Shown: positions 1 to 10,514, numbered from the stretch's first letter. The stretch: 64,000 bases of DNA from Aldrovandia affinis (GCA_029706075.1 JAINUG010000114.1:2170001-2234000), one strand, 5' to 3'. Notes: generated by a model not told the origin, from the sequence alone. Translations and numbers: made by a program.

Positions 1-31
1 GAGGAAGACCACCGGATGGCTGTTCAGGCAG

Positions 32-257
32 GGCAGCATGGTGCCTTCAGCTGGCCCCACTGGACAGCATGCCAATTGTGAAGCGCTGTGTGACAACCTG
101 TTTGTAAATGGCGCTATACAAAAATAAAGATTGATTGATTGATTGACAAGGCAACATGGGGGCCTCAGCTGGCCCGATGGGACAAGGCAACATGGGCGCC
201 TCAGCTGGCCCCACAGGACAAGGCAACATCGGGACCACCAGCAGACCCTCTGGACAG
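32..257. repeat. 36-bp minisatellite, interrupted
   Basis: Four 36-bp units are visible at 32-67, 150-185, 186-221 and 222-257, each running from GGCA(A/G)CAT to GGACA(A/G). Between the first and second unit sits a foreign segment (68-149) ending in TTGA repeats. Read on the minus strand a unit encodes a 12-residue repeat (PMLPCP.GPAEA), so the array may be the repeat part of the decayed acidic reading frame that follows. Confidence 0.8.
68..149 (+). mobile_element. 3' tail of a LINE or SINE with (TTGA)n end
   Basis: The segment holds a short hairpin-like GCGCTATACAAA motif, then AATAAAGA and three to four TTGA repeats. This is the usual 3' end of a family of fish L2-like LINEs and their SINE partners. 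It lies exactly between two 36-bp minisatellite units, so it looks like a heavily 5'-truncated insertion. The clade is not certain from 80 bp. Confidence 0.5.
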
Positions 258-887
258 AGCAGTGAGGTGACATTGGCTGGGCCCTCCAGTTTGTCATCAT
301 CTGTGCAAAATGCTGTCACAGGCTCAACTGGTTCAGATTCGGATTCTGCCTCAGCCTTGATCTCAGCTTGCTCGGGCTCTGCGATTGGCACAGCTTCCAG
401 GACAGGCTCAAGGGCAATTTCCGATTCCTCTGTTTATGGCAGGGCGAGTCTGGCCAGCACAGGCTCCTCCACGACAGGGGAAGGAACTTCCTCCTGACCA
501 GGTTCTAGGGCTTCCTCCTCAGCTTTTGTTTCAGGCTCCAGAATGGGCTCTGGATCTGCTAGGTCAGGCTCTCTGGGTTGAACGACAGTCTCTGATTCTG
601 GCTCTGGTTCTGGTTCTGGTTAAGTTTCGGGCACCGGGGTCATCTTGGGTTCTGTAGCTGTAATCTCTTCTGTAGTTGCAGGGACCTCAGCACTTACCAT
701 CTCCTGGACACCCTCCTGCACCACCTCAGTTACCACGGCTAACACTACAACATCATCTTCCACCTTTTCTGCTGCGGGGACCTCAACTGCAGGTGTTTCA
801 TCTACTACAGCTGGTGCTTCTACTACTGCCGCTGGCGCTGGTTCCTCAGTCACTGTGGGCAGTGCCTCTTCTACTTTCCTTTCACTT
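150..887 (-). pseudogene. Decayed Glu/Val/Pro-rich reading frame, unrecognised
   Basis: On the minus strand an acidic, low-complexity frame starts at about 887. It runs through Val/Ala/Glu-rich sequence, meets an in-frame TAA at 620-622, then continues in the same frame as a PEPEPEPE tract and a Glu/Pro-rich stretch to another stop near 437. A shifted frame carries on (47-391) into the 12-residue repeat encoded by the 36-bp minisatellite. Amino-acid bias persists across both stops, which suggests former coding sequence and not chance. I do not recognise the protein. Its upstream end abuts a Tc1 transposase fragment at about 887. It could instead be a simple-sequence-derived open frame. Confidence 0.4.
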
Positions 888-1434
888 TCCTGTTCTTAGC
901 TGACAGGAGTGGAACCCGGTGTGGTCTTCTGCTGCTGTAGCCCATCCACTTCAAGCTTCCATGTGTTGTGCATTCAGAGATGCTCTTCTGCATACCACTG
1001 TTGTAACACATGGTTATTTGAGTTACTGTTGCTTTCCTGTCAGCTTGAACCAGTCTGGCCATTCTCCTCTGACCTCTCTCATTAACAAGGCATTTTCGCC
1101 CACAGAACTGCCACTCACTGGATGTTTTTTGTTTTTCGCACCATTCTCTGTAAACTCTAGAGACTGTTGTGCGTGGAAAATCCCATGAGATCAGCAGTTT
1201 CTGAGATACTCACACCACCCTGTCTGGCACCAACAATCATTCCACAGTCAAAGTCACTTAGATCACATTAGATCACTTAGATCACATTTTCTTCCCTCTT
1301 CTGGTCTGAACAACAACTGAACCTCTTGACCGTGTCTGCATGCTTATATGCATTGAGTTGCTGCCACATGATTGGCTGATTAGATAATTGCATTAATGAG
1401 CAGGTGTACAAAAATAAAGTGGGCACTGAGTGTA
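888..1434 (-). mobile_element. Tc1-like transposon, 5' half only
   Basis: The outer end lies at about 1432, next to TA, and the element reads towards lower coordinates. The frame at 871-1062 gives the DNA-binding half of a Tc1-like transposase: MARLVQADRKATVTQI, then a second helix-turn-helix region ending RRPHRVPLLSAKNRK. This closely matches a very common fish Tc1 family that I recognise. The catalytic DDE half and the other terminal repeat are absent; the copy stops at about 887. A small internal expansion, three copies of TTAGATCAC, lies at 1258-1285. Confidence 0.8.
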
Positions 1435-2573
1435 TATATGTGTATACGATGTGAGGTCAGTCAGTTTTATGTTTATGCGTTATTATGGACCCACTTCAGT
1501 CATAAGAGGCTATTTAGTTTGCCATTGAGTAGGAGTCCTTGGAGAGGTTTGCATGATTCATCATGAATCCTGTGAGTGAAATGTGCTGCCGTCATTTGGC
1601 AGGGACGTCATTCGTCAAGGATCATAAAAATGTGTATGTGAACTGTTCTCATTTCTGTTTAATGCAGATGGCACAGAACATTTTCTTGCTATGTGAACAT
1701 TTACACATGCTGGCATTTCCATCATGCAAATTCAGTTGTCTGGAATGTAAACACACTGTCAGCTTAGCAAAAACCAAAATATGGTACATACTTTCATTAA
1801 AGAATGAAATATAGGATCCATTGATAAGCTATTACAAACAAATTATGATGCATTGATAGGCCATTAAACAAAATATGAACACAATTATGTCCAGGTACTA
1901 ATGACTTTCCGATATCCACGGCTTTCAGAATAACAAACATTTCAACCCCATCATTTCCCCTCTTGTGACAGTAACAGAGAATTGAATATTGGAATACAAT
2001 TTTAGTGTGGTTGTTTAATTAATCGGCAGTTGTGTTTTTAAAGAATCTGCAAAGATTTATGAGCAGCAGCAGGTAATTATAGTTAATGATTAATCCATAC
2101 TGTGATGGCTAAAGGAACGAAGGCAGTGACTGAATAAAACATGAATGTTAATCATCACTTTTTAATCTTTATTGTACACAATTCACAAGACTAGATAACA
2201 TCTAGAAATAGTTTTTTTCAGATTATTTGTTACAGATTTAATAGATGCATGTTCCTTTAGTTAAATATGAGTAAATCCCTGACAAATCCCTGCTTTCTCC
2301 ACTATTCCAGAGGTGTTTGTGCACTTCTTTTTTTAAACCAACAGCTGATGGAAAAATTGTCATATTCAATGTTTAGTTCTAACAGTGTTAAAATAAAAAT
2401 AATAGAGGAGTCATTTTAGCTGCAAGAGTTGTGACTTTTGTCCCAAATTTCCCTAAATCCAGTTTTGTACCTCTTCTTCCTCAAAATTCTTCACATACAC
2501 ATTTCTATGTTGCGTCTCCTAAATGCACATGAATTATTGATGTCTGAAGGGCACAGCCTTAAACTATAATTAG
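1435..2573. other. No gene seen
   Basis: AT-rich sequence with only short chance reading frames. I see no repeat family, terminal repeat or splice-bounded coding block here. Confidence 0.6.
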
Positions 2574-2639
2574 TCATGCCAAACACCTTGTGTCACATTG
2601 CATTTCATGAAAATGCAGGGGGGTGCATTGTTTCTTTAA

Positions 2640-3170
2640 GACAGAAATTCTCAAGAGCAGAGAAGAAAGCCAATGAGAGACAGAGTGTACAGAAAGAGTT
2701 GGTGACACCTTGGTGTGTGTAGTCAAGCGAGAGAGAGGAGAGAGAGAGAAACACAGAGAGAAAGAGACAGGGAGAGAGAGTGCAGGAGCTGCTGGCTTCA
2801 GCAGAGAATGCCACTGTGATGAATGTTTACAGCACTTTTTTGAGAGCCAATTATCCGCTTCTGTGTGAGTCATAGAGATCATTTAGGCTGGTAGCATGCA
2901 CACTGCAACGCCAGAGCTCTCTCACACTCGCACAGGCGATGGAAATCGAGAGAGGAGCAGGAAGCTTCTTCACTGGCAGGTAAGGACTGCTGCAGCTTTG
3001 CAGTTTCTCTCTGCATTGTCTCTCTGCGACGGAGGGCGAGGGGGAATCTCCCGGCTCCTGCCAGATGAAAGCTACGGAGCTGCTGAGCATTTGAAGTTTT
3101 GCTGGAGAGACAGCAGGAAGCATTTCCCTCCTGCTGTTTTAGAGAGCTGTCTGTCTCCAGATTAGGTAGC
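2640..3170 (+). promoter_or_regulatory. Candidate 5' UTR exon or promoter block
   Basis: A GA-rich tract (2726-2780) is followed by a stretch with about ten CpG dinucleotides between 2900 and 3080, well above the AT-rich surroundings. A consensus splice donor CAG/GTAAGG lies at 2977-2985. A short frame begins with ATG at 2896 and reads across the donor to 3165, so any protein use is uncertain. These features together resemble the first non-coding exon of a vertebrate gene transcribed on the plus strand. No downstream exon can be assigned in this window, and no TATA box was identified. Confidence 0.35.
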
Positions 3171-4569
3171 CTTTTTGAATTAAATTAAGCCAGATATGTG
3201 TGTGGAGATATCAGAGTTGTATGAGGTATCAGTTATCCTTTCATTCGGACGCCATTTGTTTGTTTATTTCTGTCTCTGTCTGCTGTGTGTTCATTGTTTT
3301 ACACATTGTTGGTGTTTCTGCTGGGTAGAAATAAGCGTGGTGCTGGTGCCATGGGAATAGATGGAAGTTTTGAGCTGGTTTCTGTGGTAGGGCTGGAGAT
3401 TGATGAGTCCCAGTCTTCTGTGGGATTATCAGCTGTAAATCTGAAAGAATTAGGTCATACTGGGTCAGGCTGTTTTTTATAAAGGTTTGCTGGTGCACAT
3501 GATTACTCTGAACAGAGAAGAATCTGAGGGTGGAGCTCTGTGAAACTTTAGACTTTTATGCCTGTTAGTTGATGAATTGTATGCAATGTCTGCTGATGTT
3601 GGCAATGTTTGTCTATTGAGTTGAAAAACAGCCCTGCTTTGTTTTAATCAGGCAGTAGGTCTTAGTAATTGTTATAATTAAATTAAACTTCCCGATCAAG
3701 GTTGCTATGGAATGAATCTGCCAGTGACATGCAATATGAACAAAAATTCAGATCTGCAAAAAATGTGGAAGGCAATCATTATGTGAGAATGGTATTGTAG
3801 AGTGTGTGTGTGTGTGTGTGTGGGGGGTTGCTTAAAGACCAAAGTGAAAGTTTATAAGAGACTGATAAGTTAATATGTTTTTGAGAAGTTTTGGCACTGA
3901 AGCTGTAGAAAATAAATAAAATATTTTGTGATGGGAAAATGAAAAGAGATTTAGCTGATGATGTTTTCATTTGTTTTCATGGAATCCACCAGTTAAACCA
4001 CTGCAACTACCGGAGGACTGCGCAGCTGATGCAGGCTAGATGCAGATGCCTGATCAAGTAGAAAGTTGCTATTGTCTGATTATGTGGGTAATACCCTGCC
4101 AACTGGCTATGGCCAATAATTAATCATCTTATGGGACTCCTGTCCACAGTCAGTGTTGGCATGGTTTGGGCTTTGATCCGGGCCGTGCGAAACATCTCTC
4201 AACTGCACAAGTGCTTTAGCTGGATTCACCAGTATTTTATTGCATGAAGCACATTCTACAGTGTGATCCATTGTGGATTTATTATATACTGTATATTGCT
4301 GAACTTATCCAAGTAGCTTAATGCTTTGAATCTATACATGAAAGACATGCTTTTAATGGTAAGCTGATAGTATCGGGGTATGTAGATTTGTGTTGGTATC
4401 ACACATTTTCACCTCCATTAATGTGCAGTTAGTTAGTTAGTTAATTTTAAAAAATGAGTGCATGTGTATGCTTGTTTTTGTGATCTTGGTGTCTGTGTGC
4501 GCATGTGTGTGTGCGTGAGCATGTGTCCTGGATTTAGTCCGCATTTTTCCTTAAGTTGACTCGCAATTA
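3171..4569. other. No gene seen; short (GT)n tract
   Basis: AT-rich sequence. A (GT)n microsatellite of about ten repeats lies at 3803-3822, and a weaker GT-rich stretch lies near 4495-4520. No coding or transposon signal is recognised. Confidence 0.6.
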
Positions 4570-4859
4570 AATACAATTATATTAACTCAAACTTTGGTGA
4601 GTTTATTTTGGTGAACGGTGAACTTGCCACTTAAAGTTAAACTTGTTACAAATTTCCCCCCTGCCCATAATAAAAATAAAAATAAAAGCCCTCTTCCCAT
4701 TCCTCCCAATTCCAAGGTGGTGGTATCCAAGTTCCAACATAAATACAAAAAATATGCAGACATACCTATATACATACACACACACACAAAGCATATGTAT
4801 AGCAAAAATGATAAGTGCAATAAATGTAAAATGCGATAGCTATCTCAATGCACTGGTTG

Positions 4860-5527
4860 TATAAGTAGTTTCACATCTGCAAAAGCTTGATTCCAGGCTT
4901 CAATTGTCGACTCCTTAGCACCATGAATTCGAGCTGTTGACAAATCCATAGAAATAATATCAAGCCATTGTTGACATGACAGGGAGTATGAGGAGGGTTC
5001 CAGTGATTTATTAGCATTTGCATTTGCAGCAGTAAGCCCTGCTAACCATATTCTCTTATGTTGTATTGAAAGAGTGAAACCAGGGCGGCGGATAGCGTAG
5101 CGGTCTAATGCACCACACTTTGACTGGTCCGGTGTAGTGGGCGATGCCTGTCAGGGACGCGGTTCGAAACCCACGTCTCTACCAGACTGGCCCTGGTCGT
5201 CTGCCCCGAACGGGGGCGGCATTTAGCTGTCCACCCTAGGGGGAGGGGGGAGGGTGAGCCGGCTCGGGTTCCGCCATGAAGCACGGAAAAGGAGTCTCCA
5301 GAACGTGGGTGGGTGAATTCCGTCTCAGAGGAAAGTGGAGGTCGCTGCCCACAGAGAATAAGCTTGCCTTGTAGAGACGAGCGACGGACCCATTTGGGGA
5401 GAGTAAATTGAAATAAATAGAGGGTGCAATTGGCTACCAAATTGGGAGAAAAATAGGAAAACATCTGAAACCAGAATCATCATATAACAATATCGACAGT
5501 GGGGAGCATAGAATGGTTTAACAGTGA
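4860..5527 (-). pseudogene. L1 ORF2 C-terminal fragment, split by a SINE
   Basis: Removing the SINE and one copy of its target duplication restores a frame containing LLYDDSGFTLSI, RIWLAGLTAANANANKS and later ARIHGAKESTIEAWNQ, ending in a stop at about 4858. The WLAGLTAA block followed by an alpha-helical tail is typical of the ORF2 C-terminus of fish L1-type elements. The frame lacks any reverse transcriptase or endonuclease residues, so it is a relic. Confidence 0.7.
5084..5465 (+). mobile_element. tRNA-derived SINE, full length, with target duplication
   Basis: The head GGCGGCGGATAGCGTAGCGG contains a box A-like element, and GGTTCGAAACCC is a box B-like element. The body is GC-rich, and the 3' part reads ATTGGCTACCAAATTGGGAG followed by an A-rich tail. 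It is flanked by a perfect 9-bp duplication TGAAACCAG (5075-5083 and 5466-5474) and interrupts the L1 ORF2 frame. Related minus-strand copies occur at 46483-46902 and 56687-56838. Confidence 0.9.
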
Positions 5528-5905
5528 GGATAGATCTGGTTCTGTGTGGCTCAGTAGGTAGAGCATGGTGTTGGCAACGCTTAGGTTATGGGTTCAATTC
5601 CCACTGGGATCACATCCATACTCCAAAAATCCATCCATTCACTACTGGTCAAGTCGCGGGGGGCTTGGATCCCAGCAAAGCAGGAATACACCCTGGACTC
5701 GCCAAATGGCACACACCATTCACTCACACACTCATACCTACGGGCAATTTAGACTCTCCAATTAGCCTAACGTGCATGTCCTGTGGGGGAACTTCCAAAA
5801 CCTGGCCGGGGAGAACATGCAAACTCCGCACAGAAATCCCAGAACCCGAGACCTTCTTGTCTGAGGAAGGTTCCCTAAATGGCTGAGACCTGACAAAACC
5901 TGGCA
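5528..5905 (+). mobile_element. Second SINE-like, tRNA-headed fragment
   Basis: TGGCTCAGTAGGTAGAGCAT (box A-like) and GGTTATGGGTTCAATTCCC (box B-like) start the segment at about 5547-5602. A body follows with the widespread vertebrate repeat motif around CAATTTAGACTCTCCAATTAG and GGAGAACATGCAAACTCC. No target duplication was found, and the right edge against the L1 endonuclease is approximate. The family is different from the SINE just upstream. Confidence 0.6.
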
Positions 5906-6250
5906 TAATGTGCAGGTTATGAGCCCTGGAAGGATCTTAATATGTGCTCTCCTACCCTCTGAGTTACCTCCACAATCTATAACAGTCAATTGCAAAGATC
6001 TATGGACTAGAATCAATGTTCCTTTAGTTTTGTTGTCTGCAGTAGATGAAGCAGCAACTTAATAGAATTTGTTATTGCATCTGGAAACATCCTCCTTCTT
6101 TAAATGTGATTCTTGAATTAAGGCTACATCTATCTTCTTTCTATGCAATATATCTAAAAAACCGGGTGCGCTTGGAGGGACCATTCAAGCCATTTATATT
6201 ACAACTTAAGATATACAGGTTAGTCATAACTATCAAAAACAAAATGAGTA
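5906..6250 (-). pseudogene. L1 ORF2 endonuclease N-terminal fragment
   Basis: On the minus strand the frame contains NGLNGPSKRTRFLDILHRKK, then IDVALIQESHLK (the N-terminal AP-endonuclease motif, with the catalytic Glu in QESH), then TKGTLILVHRSL. An in-frame stop lies shortly after the QESH motif. The sequence breaks off into the SINE-like segment before the catalytic Asp/His motifs, so no active enzyme can come from it. Confidence 0.75.
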
Positions 6251-6374
6251 GAGAAAGATACAGATGAAAAAGAAATTAGAAAATGTAGTAAACAGTGATA
6301 CAGCAAGTCTATTGCTCCTTGATATGGTAATCTGCATTGAAAATAAGATTACTTGTCATTAGTATACCACCCCC

Positions 6375-6402
6375 AACCCTAACCCTAACCCTAACCCTAA
6401 CC
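6375..6402. repeat. Interstitial telomere-like (AACCCT)4
   Basis: Four perfect AACCCT units (6375-6398) are followed by a C-run. This is the vertebrate telomere repeat in C-rich orientation, lying between ORF1 and ORF2 of the L1 copy. It is too short to indicate a chromosome end. Confidence 0.85.
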
Positions 6403-6622
6403 CCCCCTAAAAACAAAAAACAAAACATAAGAACCCAACCCAAAGCTAGAACTATTGAATGGTTCTCTGCCCTGCCCGTCTCCTGCCCCTTCACAAATCC
6501 ATGGCATCAACATCGGCCTTGACAGTCAGCACGCCGGTACACCCTCCCCCCCCAAATGCAATTAATTAAGTAAGCAAAAACACTCCCTTTGGATAGCAAT
6601 ATTACAGTAGTGCCATGAAGCC

Positions 6623-6925
6623 TAAAATACAATCGACTCACTTTAGTCCGAATAAAACAGACTTATACCAATAGCCTATTAGAGCATTGATGACCTTGCT
6701 GAAATAATGAATTAGGAGACCAGCTGAAATTCCCAACATAATGTTAGCTAGCAGGCCATAAGTACAGCAAAACATAAAATACCATCGGTTAACTTTGGTC
6801 TGAGCAAAACAAAATTATATCAGTAGCCCATTAGAGAATTGATGACTGAGCTAAAATAAGGAATTAGGAGGACAGCTAAATTCCCAGACACAACGTTAGC
6901 TAGCAGGCTAACTGACTTGGCAAAA
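6623..6925. repeat. 152-bp tandem duplication in L1 intergenic region
   Basis: Two diverged copies lie head to tail, the first starting at 6623 and the second at 6775. Each begins TAAAATAC.ATCG, passes through TAG.C.ATTAGAG.ATTGATGA, and ends near GTTAGCTAGCAGGC. Divergence suggests an old duplication. It may belong to the regulatory region of this LINE family. Confidence 0.7.
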
Positions 6926-7082
6926 TTTAAATAGCTCACAGGAATTGTTTACAATCACGAATGTTGTAAAACAGCAATGTTAGGTAGTGAACAGCCAGAA
7001 ACATATATTCAAACATATTGAAATGGAACTTCAACAAAATGTCGCTAGCATATTACCCTAACTTTAGTTTATTATCCATGGC

Positions 7083-7856
7083 GTCAAAGTTCGCTGCATA
7101 CCCTCAGGCTATGAATCGACTCTGGACACAAGGAACTGGCGAGCTTCCTCCGGGGATCACAGCAAGTGAAATCCCCCCTCGTACGTGACTTTGAGCACAG
7201 CTGGATACTGGAGAAAGTTCTGGATACCTGGTTCTTTCATAGCTCGCCTGACCTGGGTAAAAGCACTCAGTTTCTTCGCTGTAGTGGGCGAAAAGTCCGG
7301 GAAGAAACTGAAGAAGCACTAATCCACCGTTTGTAGAGATATTCCCCTTCTTCCTGCATTTTTGCAGAATTATGTTCCTATCTGTATACCTGAAAAATAT
7401 AAAAATGAAGGGACGGGGCCTGGAATGACCTGTAGAAACCACGAAGTAGACTCTATGAGCCCGCTCGACTTCTATCTCTCGGTTGGCTAATGATGGAAAC
7501 CACTGAGGAATCGAGCGTTTAATAAAGCCCGTCTTTTTCGGAGCCTTCAGGAAGCCCAATGAGATGAAGATTGTTGCATCTGCTTCTGTCCTCCACAACC
7601 TGCTGTTCTAACGTTACCAGCCTGCTTTTGTGGTCGTTGAGTACCCGTTGCTTTTTCCACTGCCACCATTCTTGCATTCTTTGTATGGTTGACATATATA
7701 TGCAGAGAAGCTCCGATATCAGCAGATGTTCCAGAGCCTTGTTAATGGGATTGGCCATATTGGCTAGCTCGGTAGCAGAATTTTCTCTCAGTTTTTTTTT
7801 GGAAGGCGATGCAGCAGGTGATTAGAGATGTAATTTCTTAGGGGTAGCCATCTAAC
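7083..7856 (-). pseudogene. L1 ORF1 (nucleic-acid-binding protein), broken
   Basis: The frame starts with MATPKKLHL at about 7850, hits an early stop, then reads NKALEHLLIS, a helical coiled-coil-like part, and LHLIGLPEGSEKDG. After a frameshift it reads EIERAH-like EVERAHRVYF, then RPRPFIFIFFRYTDRNIIL (RNA-recognition fold region). This matches the order coiled coil, then RRM-type domain, seen in L1 ORF1 proteins of fish. Several frameshifts and stops make it non-functional. The last part, from about 7280 down, has lost similarity. Confidence 0.75.
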
Positions 7857-7960
7857 TGTAATGTTTTATGGCAAAATATGTAGAAAAGAGAGTTAAATAT
7901 ATTGAATCAAATTAATTAGGAGGGTGAGGTAGACGGAGCTCTAACTGCGTGCGTGTAAGC

Positions 7961-9053
7961 CCATGTGCAGGTCACATAATCTCTCTGTATGCATGTATTC
8001 TGTGGAGATCAATTGGACCTGCTGTATGGTAAGGTAATGTGGTATCACTAGTATTATAAGACTGATTTCCCAGGTCAGGAAACCTGTGCCCAATGGCCTA
8101 TTGGCTTAAAGGGAAATCTGTAAACTGTAAAGGAAAATGAATTTAAATTTCAATGGCTAAAGACAGGTTCACATGACATGTGTGACAGCAAGTAATGTAA
8201 CTTGGTTTGCAGTGTGTTTAATAATTGTGTTGAGCATCATAACAGTGACGAACAGTTCAAGGAATGTTTGGGCTAGTCCACAGATATGGGCTCTATTATA
8301 ACAAGTAAATTAGTGGTCATAACTTGACAAACTGCCTGCCCATTGGGAATTAATTTTGTACCTTTGAAGTACATACATCTACCTGTACAGTTCTGACAAG
8401 TCCACCTATTGGGTATGTGCCAGAAGAAAAAGATTAACTCTCAGTAGATAGATTATTTTTTTAGTTCATAGAGTTAGAGTCTTAGTTAATGTAGTTTAGA
8501 TTAGTTCATGGTTGGATTGTTTTTATTTTTGAACTATGGACATAAACAACCATAATTACCACAAATTATTACCACTAATAGTGCTGTGTGGCCTGTGGTT
8601 TGGAAAATATTCACTGGGTCGGAGGAGAGCATGAAATTCAGCTGCAGTGCTCTTGCATGTGAGTTGGCAGTAGAGTGGTGACTTGAGAAGGACAATTGCT
8701 GATTCCAAAGTTTTCTTGGAATAGCAAACTTTCCATAGGAACAGGGACAAGACATTCCAGGAGATCTGTATGGATATGCAGTTGTGTATTCAGTTTAGCT
8801 GTACATATTTTGCAGGTGTTTCTCAGACCTGATGTTGCAGCTGCTTTCAGTTGGTTTGCAAAGAAGGTTAATTTGGGGATTAAGGTTCAGTTTCATCAAA
8901 CATAGAATTTAATAGGATTTTTGAAAAATCCAGATCTTTCATTAACATAACAATTGATAGTGTTACTTTGCGATGGAAGTAGTGGGTGTAGAACTAATTC
9001 ATGGATTAACCTGATAAAGTAAGGATCCAGCGAAAGTTAGGATCATTGGTATA
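7961..9053. other. No gene seen
   Basis: AT-rich, no recognisable coding segment or repeat family. Short reading frames near 8534-8905 overlap on both strands without any conserved motif. Confidence 0.55.
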
Positions 9054-9055
9054 TA

Positions 9056-10308
9056 CAATGGGGGAAATAAGTATTGAACACATCAACATTTTGTCCAGTA
9101 AATGTATTTCCAATGAGCCTATTGACTGGGCCATTCCAACAAGTTGATTTTCTTTCTCTGAAACCAATTGTGAGTTTCCTTTGCTGTATGCTTTGGATCG
9201 TTGTCCTGCTGGAAGGTCCACCAACATCTCATCCTCAGCATCCTGGTGGATGGCAGCAGGTTCATCTCAAGAATCTCTCTGTACATGGCTCCATTCATTG
9301 TTCCTTCATTGATATGAAGTCTTCCAGTACCACGAGAGGAGAAACAGCCCCACATCATGATACTTCCACCTCCAAACTTCACTGTTGGTATAGTGTTATT
9401 CGGGTGATGTGCAGTGCCATTTCTCCTCCAAACATGGTGTGTTGTGTGACAGCCAAAAAGTTCAATTTTGGTCTCATCTGACCAGAGTACATGCTCCCAG
9501 TAGTTCACTGGCTTGTCCAAATGTTGTTTGCCAAACTTTAAATGAGCTTCAACATGTCTTTTTTCAGTAGTGGAGTCTTGCGGGCTGAGCGTGCACAGAG
9601 GCCATGGCGGTGGAGTGCATTGCCTACTGTCCTTTCTGTCACAGTTGTACCTGCTGCCTCCAAGTCTTTCTGGAGCTCTTTCCTAGTGGTCCTTGGCTCT
9701 TTGGCTACTCTTCTAAGTATCCTTCTGACTCCCTGATCAGAAATTTTGCAAGGAGCTCCTGTGCGTGGCCGGTTGATGGTGGAGTGATGTTGCTTCCACT
9801 TACGGATAATGCCCCCAATGGTGCTTACTGGAAGATTCAGAAGTTGTGAAATACGTCTGTAGCCAATTCCATTTTCATGTTTTGCAACAATCTGGTTGTG
9901 AAGGTCTTGAGAGAGCTCTTTGCTTTTACCCATCATTAGATGTTTCTTGTGTGGCACCTTGGTAACAAAAAAAACCTTTTATATCAATATATTCTAACCC
10001 AGCTGACATTAATTAGCACAGATTGGAGGTAGAGTTGCCTCCTAATTAGTTATGGTTTTCAGCTGGTTCCTTGCCTTTCCTTGCTGTGGTGTACTGCTTT
10101 TTCTTAGCGTGTTCAATACTTTTTTCCTGTTTCATTCCACTTTATTACACATAACTTTATTTACATATGGACTTGAATGTTTAGATTTTTTTGTCTGGAT
10201 TTTTTGAGTTAATACCAAAATCTGGTGCAAATTTCACTTGAATAGGCTCATTGGAAATACATTTACTGGACAAAATGTTGATGTGTTCAATACTTATTTC
10301 CCCCATTG
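9056..10308 (-). mobile_element. Tc1-like transposon with TA duplication, C-terminus deleted
   Basis: The ends read CAATGGGGGAAATAAGTATT at 9056 and its inverse at 10308, flanked by TA (9054-9055 and 10309-10310). The terminal inverted repeats extend for about 70 bp (9056-9124 and 10240-10308). The transposase lies on the minus strand. The sequence jumps directly from the end of the QQDNDPKH region into the terminal repeat, so this is an internal deletion derivative that could move only with help from a complete relative. Confidence 0.92.
9119..9933 (-). pseudogene. Tc1-like transposase, frameshifted and truncated
   Basis: Translation most likely starts at [19 protein letters not shown] (9933). 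Two N-terminal helix-turn-helix domains follow ([19 protein letters not shown], then the [14 protein letters not shown] region). A frameshift near 9525-9540 separates them from the catalytic part. That part has the first Asp in [12 protein letters not shown] and the second in [11 protein letters not shown]. It ends WPSQ at the terminal repeat, so the third catalytic residue (in SPDLNPIE in relatives) and about 70 further residues are missing. It cannot be a working transposase. Confidence 0.9.
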
Positions 10309-10514
10309 TAAATATAGACATATATGTATGTAAGCAATAAACCATGACAAGCTGTGCATTCTTAGGATATATACACATTCCTGGGGTGATGTGAGGATGA
10401 GGATGAAAAGTCTTGCTAGAAAAGTTTACCACTAGCTAGCTAGCACTACTCCCAACTTGTTCAGCTAAGGTATGGTCCATTTCCAGCAGAATTTGCTCAA
10501 TATCTCAATATCAA

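Larger units (their letters stand above)
4570..7960 (-). mobile_element. L1/Tx1-type LINE, internally deleted
   Basis: In minus-strand order the copy holds ORF1 (about 7856-7083), the start of the ORF2 endonuclease (about 6250-5906), the ORF2 C-terminus (about 5527-4860) and a 3' region to about 4570. The reverse transcriptase is missing. One complete SINE and one SINE-like fragment lie inside. The 780-bp stretch between ORF1 and the endonuclease carries a tandem duplication and a telomere-like array. Both outer boundaries are approximate. Order and homology of the pieces are clear; the clade is given only as L1 superfamily. Confidence 0.75.

Noticed and set aside
4587-4864. Membrane-protein-like short frames on both strands
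   Set aside because: They arise from the AT-rich 3' region of an L1 and a CA/GT microsatellite; no conserved motif.
5547-5610. True tRNA gene
   Set aside because: Box A and box B are present, but the sequence does not fold into a full cloverleaf and continues into a SINE body. The same holds for the other SINE heads at 5084, 18940, 39158 and 52945.
6375-6402. Chromosome end
   Set aside because: Only four units, inside a LINE with non-telomeric sequence on both sides.
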